DNA of 64,000 bases from Nematocida ironsii (lineage: Eukaryota; Microsporidia): positions 43,716 through 107,715 of the forward strand of contig LTDK01000183.1 in the NCBI GenBank assembly GCA_001642415.1. The letters are read 5' to 3'. The position numbers and the translations under genes were made by a program. How positions within the stretch are numbered: position 1 is the stretch's first letter; every line of letters starts with the position of its first letter. The notes beneath the pieces are model-generated. The model had not been told where the DNA came from. It saw only the letters and a program-made list of their open reading frames with translations, and ran no database searches. Below are positions 1-8,645 of the stretch, piece after piece.

Positions 1-2412
1 GCAGAGCTACACGATACACGAATGATATATACGTCTCCAATTAAAGCGCTAAGCAATCAGAAATACAGGGAATTTTCTCAGAAGTTTAGCAGTGTGGGAA
101 TATTAACTGGGGATGCGCAGATTAACAGCACTGCCAAGTGTCTAGTTATGACAACAGAGATACTAAGAAATATGCTTTACAGAGGAAGTACGATACTTGA
201 TGATGTTGAGTTTATTGTTTTTGACGAAATACACTATCTTGGAGACAAAGAAAGAGGAGTTGTTTGGGAAGAAGTTATAATTATGCTGCCCAGGCATATT
301 AGTCTTATTTTTCTGAGTGCTACCAGCCCAAATGCAAAAGACATGTGTGGATGGATAAGTACAATAAAAAACAAAGAGATGTATCTTATAGGAACAGAAA
401 AAAGAGCGGTAGAGCTGGAGCATGGAATATATTTCCGAAAGGAGTTGTATATGCTCACACAAAACCATAAATTTAGTCAGGAGGAGTATTTAAAAGCAAA
501 AAATACAGGGGCAGTTGAGATATTTAAAGAAAAACAGCGAACTATGCCAGCACTACAGAAAAAAACAGTCGAGGCAAAGAAAAAGGCACCAACTATTTTA
601 GAGACACCTATTCATATAGCAAGAGACTTAATACAGAGAAACTTGGCACCGATTGTATTTTTCGACTTTTCAAAGTCCCGTATAGAGCAGTCATTTTCCA
701 TGTGTGACTCACTTGATCTGACAACATCAGAGGAAAAGTCACTAATAAGAGGGTTTATATCAGATGCTCTTCTAAAGTTGCCTAAAGCAGACAGAGCTCT
801 TCCGCAGATAACATTTGTGATACCAAGTCTAATTAGAGGAGTAGGCATGCACCACTCTGGGCTGCTTCCTATTCTTAAAGAAATTATAGAAATGCTTTTT
901 ACAACGGGAGCTCTACGTGTTTTGTTCTCAACAGAAACACTTGCAATGGGGTTAAACATGCCTGCACGTACTGTTGTAATTCGAACTACAAAAAAGTATA
1001 GTCCAGAAACAAGGTCATATGTAGACATTAGTGTGGGTGAATACACACAAATGGCAGGGAGAGCTGGGAGAAGAGGATATGATATAAAAGGCACTTCAAT
1101 TATTGAATGTTCTGGGCAGGAAATGCTACCAGAGTCACTTCTTGTAAAGCTACAAACAGGAACTTCAATGGCAATAGAAAGCAACTTCTATATTACAGCC
1201 AGAATGATCCTCAAGCTGCTTAGAGTTAAAAGTGTATCCATTGAAGAAATGGTGAGATTTAGTTTTGGGAAGTCTAAGATAGAACAAAGAATACGTAAAT
1301 TAATACACCACCAGGTCACACTAAAAACAGAATTGCTCCACTCTGTTATGTCATGTGAAAAGTGCGCAGATGCCTTGGCGTATGTAGAAAAATACCAGAA
1401 AGCCCTAGGCCACTTAGAAGAAGTATATAAGTCGATTCAAATACCTAAAACCCATAACTACACTATAATTCAAACAGAATTAAAGAAGATTCTAGGCACT
1501 CCACACTATATGATAGAGACAGTCCAAAGAGAAATGCCTGAAAATGAATCTACTCAGGAAATTCGGCCTGTTTTAATGCTTGATAAGGAATCAAAGAAGC
1601 CAGCAGTAATTCCCACAAAAGACTTTAAGCTGCACAAAGCACAATCAGATGCAATCGCAGAGTGGAATGATTTAGAGGGGTTCAAATGTCTTCAGTGCAG
1701 CAACTTCCTGGCTCACTACCCAGGATACTTAAAAGAATACTTGCTGAGGTCAGAGATCGAAAATATTGACAGGCAGTTTGCATCAACAAATACCTCAGGG
1801 TTAAAGTGCAACAACTACTTTAACTATATTATTTTCTTACGAACTCTGGGATATATAGATGGACTAAACAATATTACATTAAAAGGAAAAATTGCATATG
1901 AGTTTAATTCTATAGAGTGCGTGCTTACAACAGAGGTTCTTCTTTCTCCGCAAATTGCCAATATGAAGACACACGAGCTTATAATAGGGCTAGTTGGGTT
2001 GACCTTCTTTGAAAAGCACCAGCTAAAAGAAGAGGCAGAACATCCAAGAGAAGAACCGCGCACAGAGCAGATAAAGATACTCATGCCTTCTCTATTAATA
2101 ATAAATGAGATAGTAGCTGAACTAAAGCCAGTGTACAGAACATACAGAATAAAAATGGAGAATCCAAACCATGCATTCTGCGGAGAACTGGCGCTCTGGC
2201 TTAACGATAAAACACTAGCAGAGATAATTGATGCCTCCCCGCTTTCAGAAGGGGTCATTGTAAAGTATATTCGAAAAGCAACTGAAATCTGCACAGAATT
2301 AATAATAGCAGCCAGAATACTTGGAAATCCAAAGCTATCCCAAGAAGTTGAGACAGTAAATGAAAAGCTAAAAAGAGGAATTGTTTTCACTCCTAGCTTA
2401 TATTATGGATAG
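1..2412 (+). CDS. SKI2: Ski2-like DExH-box RNA helicase (5' end outside the window)
   Basis: Superfamily 2 RNA helicase of the Ski2/Mtr4 group, the motor that feeds RNA into the cytoplasmic exosome. The frame is open to base 1, so the Walker A region is missing; the first clear ATG is at 22. Visible motifs, numbered from that ATG: TSPIKALSNQKY (motif Ia, 4-15), DEIH (68-71), a SAT motif near 98, HHSGLLPILKE, ETLAMGLNMPAR and QMAGRAGRRGYD (motif VI). The stretch after motif III (GTEKRAVELEH) resembles the KRPVPLEH signature of Ski2 more than Mtr4, and FFDFSKSRIEQ matches the start of RecA domain 2. The C-terminus holds a winged-helix/helical-bundle region. The choice of Ski2 over Mtr4 is inference from these short signatures. 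A probable Ski3 lies at 44014-47091, which supports it. Confidence 0.8.
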   Translation, partial: AELHDTRMIYTSPIKALSNQKYREFSQKFSSVGILTGDAQINSTAKCLVMTTEILRNMLYRGSTILDDVEFIVFDEIHYLGDKERGVVWEEVIIMLPRHISLIFLSATSPNAKDMCGWISTIKNKEMYLIGTEKRAVELEHGIYFRKELYMLTQNHKFSQEEYLKAKNTGAVEIFKEKQRTMPALQKKTVEAKKKAPTILETPIHIARDLIQRNLAPIVFFDFSKSRIEQSFSMCDSLDLTTSEEKSLIRGFISDALLKLPKADRALPQITFVIPSLIRGVGMHHSGLLPILKEIIEMLFTTGALRVLFSTETLAMGLNMPARTVVIRTTKKYSPETRSYVDISVGEYTQMAGRAGRRGYDIKGTSIIECSGQEMLPESLLVKLQTGTSMAIESNFYITARMILKLLRVKSVSIEEMVRFSFGKSKIEQRIRKLIHHQVTLKTELLHSVMSCEKCADALAYVEKYQKALGHLEEVYKSIQIPKTHNYTIIQTELKKILGTPHYMIETVQREMPENESTQEIRPVLMLDKESKKPAVIPTKDFKLHKAQSDAIAEWNDLEGFKCLQCSNFLAHYPGYLKEYLLRSEIENIDRQFASTNTSGLKCNNYFNYIIFLRTLGYIDGLNNITLKGKIAYEFNSIECVLTTEVLLSPQIANMKTHELIIGLVGLTFFEKHQLKEEAEHPREEPRTEQIKILMPSLLIINEIVAELKPVYRTYRIKMENPNHAFCGELALWLNDKTLAEIIDASPLSEGVIVKYIRKATEICTELIIAARILGNPKLSQEVETVNEKLKRGIVFTPSLYYG

Positions 2413-2566
2413 AAACAGGCGTGTTTTCTACCAGACAGATCCAATAAATACGGTTATTTAGACAGGCCTAGAAATATATACCAACAGTCATGTGATTTTT
2501 CAAGCATAGACCATAAATAGAAAAGAGATTATTTGTGGTGCACAGTTTATTAACTATCGCAGCCAT

Positions 2567-3394
2567 CTATGCTCCACACGCCTCTGATGGCTCTGCTAAT
2601 TCATGAAGTTCTTTTTCTATTTCATCAACTTCCTCTAGATTATTCTCGCTCTTTGCCTTCTCCAAGCGCACTTTTAACTCAACTCTTCTTTTTGCAGCAA
2701 TTCTTTGGTCCTTTGAAAATCTTCGCATCTGCCCAAGAGAATAGTCCTGCTCTGCCTCAGACATTCGGCTTTCCAAAGATTTAATTAGCTTATTATGCAT
2801 CTGTTGGAGTGATTTGTCTCCTCCAGGAACTATGTTCTCTTTTATATACTTGCTATACTCACTCTTAGTAATAGCTTTATTACTTATACTTTGTATGTTC
2901 ACCTCCTTTTTATCACCAGCTCTTTCTAGATGCATCCAGTAGTTTGTCACTTTCCCATCTATTTCATATCTCTTCCCCTCATATATCTTAGATATTCTGT
3001 ATATATGATATCCATCTTCTAAACGGATCTTCACATAGTATCCATTAAGCAACTTAAATGTTCTCTTATATATATTACTCACAAAAGTGTTTCTGCATAG
3101 AACTGTGCACTTAAACATGTCAAAAGACACAGGCCTGCTTTGTTTTAAAGACCTAATTTTGTCCCTTTTCTGTACTATATCTTCTTCGCTCTCACTTTCT
3201 GTTTCTTCTTCAATTAGCCGGTTAGTTCTGTGTTTTAGCTCTCTTTTTTCGTTATCTTCGGTTTTTTTCAGATGTCTTTCGTACAGAATGCGCTCTCTTA
3301 CTGTTTCCGGAAGAGATTCTAGATGAATTCTATCCTCCTCACTAGTATAGAGATTTTCCTCCTTTTGCATTCTTTTGGGTTGTCTTAGAGGCAT
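2567..3394 (-). CDS. RTF1: Rtf1-like Plus3-domain transcription elongation factor
   Basis: 275 aa, much shorter than yeast Rtf1 (about 560 aa). The N-terminus has the charged helical region typical of the family (LPETVRERILYERHLKK, about 29-45). Residues about 95-190 form a Plus3 domain, with the patterns YYVKIRLEDGYHIYRISKIY and a following TNYWMHLE...ISNKAITKSEY. A charged coiled-coil tail follows. In the family, Rtf1 joins Paf1C, binds Spt5 through Plus3 and promotes H2B ubiquitylation. The ATG at 3394 is only 33 bp from the start of the divergent otubain-like gene, and an AT-rich box (TTTATTTATATA) precedes it. It converges on the Ski2 gene with a 154-bp gap. Confidence 0.8.
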   Translation of the reverse strand: MPLRQPKRMQKEENLYTSEEDRIHLESLPETVRERILYERHLKKTEDNEKRELKHRTNRLIEEETESESEEDIVQKRDKIRSLKQSRPVSFDMFKCTVLCRNTFVSNIYKRTFKLLNGYYVKIRLEDGYHIYRISKIYEGKRYEIDGKVTNYWMHLERAGDKKEVNIQSISNKAITKSEYSKYIKENIVPGGDKSLQQMHNKLIKSLESRMSEAEQDYSLGQMRRFSKDQRIAAKRRVELKVRLEKAKSENNLEEVDEIEKELHELAEPSEACGA

Positions 3395-3427
3395 AGTATA
3401 TAAATAAATTAATTCGATTCAAATATT
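3395..3427. promoter_or_regulatory. 33-bp divergent promoter between Rtf1 and the otubain-like gene
   Basis: Only 33 bp separate two outward-facing ATGs. The interval is almost entirely A and T and contains TATATAAATAAATTAATT, which can act as a TATA-like box in either direction. Both transcripts must therefore begin with extremely short leaders, or inside the opposite gene. Confidence 0.6.
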
Positions 3428-4099
3428 ATGGATACAAACACAGCTGATGATAGCTATGTCGGAAAACCACTGGAACTCATTAGAATTATAGAAAATTACA
3501 AAGAAACGCCGTTATACATGGGCATTAGTGCACTTCCTGTCGCAGATTCAAAGGTCAGACTTATAAAAAGAGATGGCAACTGCTTCTATTATTCAATAAT
3601 CTTTTTAATGCTAGAGCACTACTCTACTCCAGCACAGGCCGCAGAGCTTATTCAAAATTTCAATAGAATTAATAAGGCTTTGGTTCTGGATGGGGTCGAA
3701 GACTACTTAGTAAATGAATTTTCTGACCCAATTATGTCTGTGCTTAAAGCAGTGGGAAATAATGAAACTACTGGTCTTGATTCACTGGATAATATATTCT
3801 GGAATTATACTGTAGCATACTTTAGACTAATTACATCAATGCGAATAAAGAAGCACACAGACGAGTTTACGGATTTTATAGTTGATTCATCTATTGAGGA
3901 GTACTGTAGTAAAAACATAGAAGCAATTAATCAGTATGCAGGAGAGATTGAAATGGTTGCTATTACTAAAGCGCTTTCAATCTCTTTTGATATAATTTGG
4001 ATAGAAAAGGAAAAAAATGATCAATTTACACGGGGAGATGGTGAGAAAATTGGAACTCTTTTATTTATGGCAGACCATTTTGACATTTTATATCTTTAA
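3428..4099 (+). CDS. Otubain-like (peptidase C65) cysteine protease
   Basis: 223 aa, close to the usual otubain length of about 230-270. RDGNCFY at 48-54 carries the family Asp (D49) and catalytic Cys (C52). The C-terminal MADHFDILYL supplies the catalytic His (H217) in the pattern HxDILY. The central region (ISFDIIWIE) fits the family strand order. Otubains cut ubiquitin chains (Lys48 for OTUB1). Activity here is inferred from the conserved triad positions. There is no signal peptide, so it is probably cytoplasmic. It shares a 33-bp promoter with Rtf1. Confidence 0.75.
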   Translation: MDTNTADDSYVGKPLELIRIIENYKETPLYMGISALPVADSKVRLIKRDGNCFYYSIIFLMLEHYSTPAQAAELIQNFNRINKALVLDGVEDYLVNEFSDPIMSVLKAVGNNETTGLDSLDNIFWNYTVAYFRLITSMRIKKHTDEFTDFIVDSSIEEYCSKNIEAINQYAGEIEMVAITKALSISFDIIWIEKEKNDQFTRGDGEKIGTLLFMADHFDILYL

Positions 4100-4256
4100 A
4101 ATTAGATTCTTAGGTATATTTCAGTTTATCTTGGGTTATATGAGAATACTGAAGTGGAATAAAAGAGAATTTCAAGCAGGTTAGAAATATTTCATAGAAT
4201 AATAAATGATATATTTTATTTAGGGTTAATTTAGTATATTGTATTGATAAAAACAG

Positions 4257-4273
4257 TCGAGCAAACAGCTCGA
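4257..4273. repeat. Perfect 6-bp hairpin upstream of the extended-synaptotagmin-like gene
   Basis: TCGAGC-AAACA-GCTCGA is a perfect inverted repeat with a 5-nt loop. It lies about 160 bp after the otubain-like stop and about 95 bp before the next ATG. It could shape a 3' end or be a protein site; nothing else is visible in the 4100-4367 gap. Confidence 0.3.
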
Positions 4274-4367
4274 TAAAGCCGTGTGTTTAGATTTGTCCAG
4301 TGAGAATTAGAATACTACAATAAAGATGGCTTCTGCTTAAATATTTGTTTGTTTTCATTTATAGGTA

Positions 4368-7300
4368 ATGGCAGACGAGCAGTTTGAAGAGGATGAGATT
4401 TTAAAAGAAGAAAAACTATCTGCAGAAAAGTATGCAAAAAGTCTGGCACAGTATGAGCAGGCGCTTGCACTTGACCGACCATCTGCATTTATGAACATTC
4501 TCAAGGTGCCAGGAATAGTTTTTTTTGCTGGCGTTGGGGGGTATGTTCTAGGATGGCTTGAGTTTAGGCCATGGGTTATTATCCCTTTGCTGTACACAAT
4601 AGGCTTTGTGTTTCTCTCTCGAATCAAGGAGTTTAAGCGAAGCATGGAGGCGTTTGTTTATTTTTCAATTAGAAAGCAAACTGTGTCTAAGTATGAAAAG
4701 GTCGACTGGATGAATGCAGTCATTGAAAAGGCATGGAGATATGTTGAATCAACTATTTCAAAGACACTGCTGCTTAGAGTTAGCGCAATACTAAGGAATA
4801 TTAAAGTTCCAATGATTAGTGACATCCGGCTGGATAGGTTTACACTTGGGGGGCAGGCTCCGGTAATAGAAGGCATTAGAATAAGACAGTCATGTAGAGA
4901 GTCTTTGATAATAGATGCTACAATGCACTTTATTCCATCTGTATCTGAAGAAATGCACTCTAACTTAGGCACCCCGGGAGAGAACAATGTTACTTGGAAC
5001 TCTAACATTACATTCACTATCCGGGTAGGAGGATCTTCTGCCGGGATAGACATGCCAGTTACACTGAAGAACGTGTCATTTAGAGGAAGCGTGCGTATTA
5101 AGCTAAACTTTACATACGATGCAAGTGTCATAGAGGGGGTTGAGTTCTCTTTCTTGAAGCAGCCAATGATTGGATTCAATATTGTTCCATTAAAAATGCT
5201 AGATATAATGGACATTCCTGGGCTGGCAAGCACAATAAAAAAAGTCATTGAGATGGGTATTGAAAAGGAGGTGCTTTACCCGAAAAGAATTTCAGTCGCA
5301 CTGAAGCCCAAGTCAATGTACTATGTGGGGGCCATCTCTGTGCACGTACATCGCGTATACACAAAAGCAAAAGACAACCTTACTTTATCAATTGGATTAA
5401 ATGGGAGAAAAGGGCACTTCATAGCGCCAATTGAAAATGAAGATTCTAACTATATAACATACCTACCAATTAAAAACATGGACGACTTGGTCTTTATCTT
5501 TATTCAAAAGAAGAATGAGAAAGTGCCAATAGCAACAAAGACCTTTTCAATCGAAAAGATTTGCATGCAGTCAAGAACCCAGGGAATTTTCCCACTATCA
5601 AATGGACAGGGATATATTGATGTATCCTTTTTATACCATCCAAAGATAAATGTTGACAAGGTACCAGAGAATGAAACACCAAAATCGGCCATTGTGACAG
5701 TAAAGCTAGCGCAGTTGATAGATATGGTGGATGTAATGGCCATGCCATACAAGAATCTTTCTGTTAGAGCAACTGCGTATATGCGGCAGAAAAGAACAAA
5801 AAGTAAAGATCCAACACATATGTCCGCAACTGAGCTTATGCCAGAGGAAAATGACACTGCAAGTCCTGGGTTCTCTGTTACAAATGATTCTTCAACAGAC
5901 TCAGATGAGGAGCTTAAAAAAGATCCTAAGAAAAGTCTTCCTGCTAACGAAATGCTTGGCGTGTTTACGACTTCAACAGCAAGAAATGTTTCAAGTCCGG
6001 CATTCGATGATAAGTTTGTGTTTTTCACCAGAGATACTAAGCGAACTATAATAACAATTGAAGCGCTTGACAAGAAAAGAGTTCTAGGAAGTTTTAATGT
6101 AAACATTCGCAGAGGTATATCAATTTCATACGGAACATTTGACTTTTGGCATATGCCTGCGGGAAGAGCCAAGCTTCTGTTTTCTGCGGAGTACTGCTGC
6201 AGAATCAAGGTAAAGATGCAGAAGTATACACACGTGCGCATGGTTAAAATCAATACTATAGAAACAGAGGGGGTGTTTTCTGGGTATCTGGTAACTTCTG
6301 GTAGAGTTGTGGCTGTACAGCCATTCTTCTCGCACGCTATTGGAGAGTATTCAGGAATCACATTTGTGCCTCTTTTATCAAAAGAAGAAATAACCAAATA
6401 TGTTGCATATCTAAAGGACGAGGTATACGGCGGATGCGATGTGGTGAATGGCGAGTCATATATTGCAGATTCTAAAATTGACATGAGTATAACAGATTAT
6501 GAGCTTTACAACCACACGCCTGAAGATAAAAAGGCCGAAGTTAGTATAGACCAGGAAAGTGAGGAAAAAACTAATACTAGCGAAGAAGAGACAAAGGAAA
6601 GAAAGCCAATGAAAGCGTCCAGCATAAATCACGTGCCTCCTATGGACTCATCAGATTTGAATTCTCCACCCGAAGAAATGCCAATTAAATCCGCATTCAT
6701 TCAAATGCGTGTTGTGGTATGCAGAGTAAACCATCCAATATTCCTGGAGTTTTCAAAAGATGGCATTGTTGTTGACAGAAGTGCCCCCAGCTCAGGAAAG
6801 AAGCTGTATGGAGAGTTTATTTTCTTTAGTGATGTGACTATCTCGGTGTTTACAGTTAAAGAAGGCTTCCTTATAGGCAGGTTCCATTTATTCAAGCCTA
6901 GCGGTAGGCATGAGATAAAACTAACCAATGGCCAGCTTTTTGTCATAGATGTTAACAACAGATACTATAAAGGCCCCTCTCTTCAGGCCATACAGACGGG
7001 AACTCTCTCTATATCAGGCCTTGCCATGCAGATAAAAGACTTAGCAGAGCCCGACGTATATTCCAGTATATTCCTAGAAATACTGGTAGGCAGTGAGTCT
7101 AAAATAACAAAGGCATCTTCTGACATCGCATCTCCTCGCTTTGATGAAAACTTTTCGTTCCCAGTTTTTACTCCAGTGGACACGATAGAGATAAAAGTCT
7201 ATGGATGGACTCTTCTAAAAGAGAAAAAGTTCTTGGGGGAGGTAGAGATTAGTGCAAATGCAATTTCGTCTGATGAGTCAGCAATTACTGCGAGCGTGCC

Positions 7301-7379
7301 CGCTATGTGCATAGACAGTACTTCAACTATTTATAAATTAAATGCAATTATGATTTTGCATGAAAATGGAAGAGTATGA
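4368..7379 (+). CDS. Extended synaptotagmin / tricalbin-like SMP and C2 protein
   Basis: 1003 aa. Residues about 44-90 form a hydrophobic hairpin (two closely spaced membrane segments). The stretch about 105-310 has the SMP lipid-transfer signature: VDWMNAVIEKAWRYVE, then RLDRFTLGGQAPVIEGIRI. Several C2-like beta domains follow, at about 315-440, 445-610 (with an acidic insert), 770-880 and 890-990. Tricalbins sit in the ER and tether it to the plasma membrane, moving lipid through the SMP domain. The Ca-binding acidic loops look poorly kept, so Ca-independent binding is likely (inference). Nearly full length for the family, which is notable in a reduced genome. It converges on uL1. Confidence 0.8.
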   Translation: MADEQFEEDEILKEEKLSAEKYAKSLAQYEQALALDRPSAFMNILKVPGIVFFAGVGGYVLGWLEFRPWVIIPLLYTIGFVFLSRIKEFKRSMEAFVYFSIRKQTVSKYEKVDWMNAVIEKAWRYVESTISKTLLLRVSAILRNIKVPMISDIRLDRFTLGGQAPVIEGIRIRQSCRESLIIDATMHFIPSVSEEMHSNLGTPGENNVTWNSNITFTIRVGGSSAGIDMPVTLKNVSFRGSVRIKLNFTYDASVIEGVEFSFLKQPMIGFNIVPLKMLDIMDIPGLASTIKKVIEMGIEKEVLYPKRISVALKPKSMYYVGAISVHVHRVYTKAKDNLTLSIGLNGRKGHFIAPIENEDSNYITYLPIKNMDDLVFIFIQKKNEKVPIATKTFSIEKICMQSRTQGIFPLSNGQGYIDVSFLYHPKINVDKVPENETPKSAIVTVKLAQLIDMVDVMAMPYKNLSVRATAYMRQKRTKSKDPTHMSATELMPEENDTASPGFSVTNDSSTDSDEELKKDPKKSLPANEMLGVFTTSTARNVSSPAFDDKFVFFTRDTKRTIITIEALDKKRVLGSFNVNIRRGISISYGTFDFWHMPAGRAKLLFSAEYCCRIKVKMQKYTHVRMVKINTIETEGVFSGYLVTSGRVVAVQPFFSHAIGEYSGITFVPLLSKEEITKYVAYLKDEVYGGCDVVNGESYIADSKIDMSITDYELYNHTPEDKKAEVSIDQESEEKTNTSEEETKERKPMKASSINHVPPMDSSDLNSPPEEMPIKSAFIQMRVVVCRVNHPIFLEFSKDGIVVDRSAPSSGKKLYGEFIFFSDVTISVFTVKEGFLIGRFHLFKPSGRHEIKLTNGQLFVIDVNNRYYKGPSLQAIQTGTLSISGLAMQIKDLAEPDVYSSIFLEILVGSESKITKASSDIASPRFDENFSFPVFTPVDTIEIKVYGWTLLKEKKFLGEVEISANAISSDESAITASVPAMCIDSTSTIYKLNAIMILHENGRV

Positions 7380-7479
7380 AGGATGGTCACTCGATGAGTC
7401 AGAACTGCTAGAAGTACAGGAAAGAACTTTCTTTCTAACGCATGAAGTAGTAAAGATGTACTCATACTTGCAATGGTAG
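7366..7479 (+). CDS. Possible 37-aa ORF overlapping the 3' end of the SMP/C2 gene
   Basis: An ATG at 7366 (or 7360), in a different frame from the SMP/C2 gene and overlapping its last 14 bases, opens a 37-codon frame ending at TAG 7477-7479. The product is acidic at the N-terminus (MEEYEGWSLDESELLEVQE) and protein-like in composition, but it matches nothing I know. It may be chance, a tiny gene, or remains of a longer C-terminus of the upstream gene lost by frameshift. Confidence 0.2.
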   Translation: MEEYEGWSLDESELLEVQERTFFLTHEVVKMYSYLQW

Positions 7480-7710
7480 TAAATGCTAATAAAAGGATAT
7501 AATCTAAGATTTCTGTGCCGTATGGGCAATTCAATGGGCACTTACATTTCACTAATTTTTCTAAATACTTGTATTTATTCACATAACCCGAAACCAAACA
7601 AAATACATTAATTATGCTAATATTTAAGAAATTAGAAATGCTATGCATATAATAGCGCATGTACCGGTTATTTTTTAGACTAAAAAGAAAATTAAGAGAA
7701 TGTATATTTA
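7380..7710. other. Intergenic gap between converging genes
   Basis: Apart from the 37-aa frame noted at 7366-7479, I see no gene. A copy of the recurring ATAACCCGAAA motif lies at 7583-7593. Minus-strand frames here lack any protein character. Confidence 0.5.
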
Positions 7711-8367
7711 TTAGAATGGGAAGTATCTAATAGTCTTTCCTTGAGTAGATTTAATATCAACTGATTTTAAGTTCTGCATTCCCTTCTTAAGAAGACCAAT
7801 AAGAGCTTGCATGGCAGTGGACACGTTCTGGGATATTTCAACTGGGTTCATTTTAGTAGTACCCACTGAGAATCCAAGAAGTAAATCGGCCTTAAGATTT
7901 AGCTGAACTTTTCTTCTGACATCTTCATAGTAGTTCTTGATCTCATTTACGTTCTTGATCATGTATACTGGCTTCTTTTTTCCGGTGAATATCAATGGCT
8001 CGAATACTTTGTATAGAGATGGAACAGAGATGAAAGAGTGATACTTCTTTACCAAGTTTCTTCTTCTCTTCTTTGCCTCTGGAGTCTTTCCTTTGTACTC
8101 ATCAAAGGAAATGAATGGAATGTCTGATCCCTCTAATGCATTTGCTAAATGAATGTCAGCTAGCACAAGAACCTTTTCCTCCTTTCTCTTTGGGTATGGA
8201 AGGGTGACCTCTCCTCTAAATCTCTTGTCTCTTGCTGGGTCGTACCCTTTGATTCCTACTCTTACCTCAATTGTTTCACCTGCTTCGGCTCTTTTTGGCT
8301 TTACACCGTTAATAATTGTTTCTAATGTTGATACAATTGCTTCTGCTTCAAATGCTTTTGAACCCAT
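7711..8367 (-). CDS. RPL1: Large-subunit ribosomal protein uL1 (L10a/RPL1)
   Basis: 218 aa, matching the usual 215-217 aa. MGSKAFEAEAIVSTLETII begins the protein. The uL1 core is clear: RFRGEVTLPYP, a basic stretch KKRRRNLVKKYHSF, and the closing NLKSVDIKSTQGKTIRYFPF. uL1 forms the L1 stalk near the ribosomal E site. The frame is open for 50 more codons upstream, but I place the start at 8367. The family begins at this Met, and a TATA-like box (AAATATTTATAAT) lies about 23 nt before it; the extra residues have no family match. Confidence 0.93.
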   Translation of the reverse strand: MGSKAFEAEAIVSTLETIINGVKPKRAEAGETIEVRVGIKGYDPARDKRFRGEVTLPYPKRKEEKVLVLADIHLANALEGSDIPFISFDEYKGKTPEAKKRRRNLVKKYHSFISVPSLYKVFEPLIFTGKKKPVYMIKNVNEIKNYYEDVRRKVQLNLKADLLLGFSVGTTKMNPVEISQNVSTAMQALIGLLKKGMQNLKSVDIKSTQGKTIRYFPF

Positions 8368-8389
8368 GACTAAAGAAAAAAGAAAGAAA

Positions 8390-8402
8390 ATTATAAATAT
8401 TT
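8390..8402 (-). promoter_or_regulatory. TATA-like box of uL1
   Basis: On the minus strand this reads AAATATTTATAAT, about 23 nt before the uL1 ATG. It matches the AT-rich box seen at a similar distance before many genes here, and supports 8367 over the longer frame as the start. Confidence 0.5.
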
Positions 8403-8645
8403 TTCCAGTACTGTAATAGCCAAAATACCCCGGGAATACCAGATACCCTGGCAGAGCAGACCATTGCCATGTGCCCTGCTGGATAGATTGTAAGTGCATG
8501 GAGTTCTTTAGATACACATTCTTTTCTGAAATTCCAGACTCTGTTTTATTATAATACGTATTTAGTTGAATTCTATAATCACAAATGCAGTTACTTTTAC
8601 AAAATAATATTTTGGGAGTTCTCGTGTTTTACCTATTTACTTCTT

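Noticed and set aside
612..1184. 190-codon minus-strand frame in the helicase gene
   Set aside because: Shadow of the helicase motifs on the other strand.
5504..6484. 326-codon minus-strand frame inside the SMP/C2 gene
   Set aside because: Exact antisense of a well-supported coding region; no domain and no promoter box.
7331..7660. 109-codon minus-strand frame in the gap before uL1
   Set aside because: No ATG-box arrangement; overlaps the SMP/C2 3' end; composition of random AT-rich DNA.
8368..8517. 50-codon N-terminal extension of uL1
   Set aside because: Family proteins begin at MGSKAFEA; the promoter box lies inside the extension.
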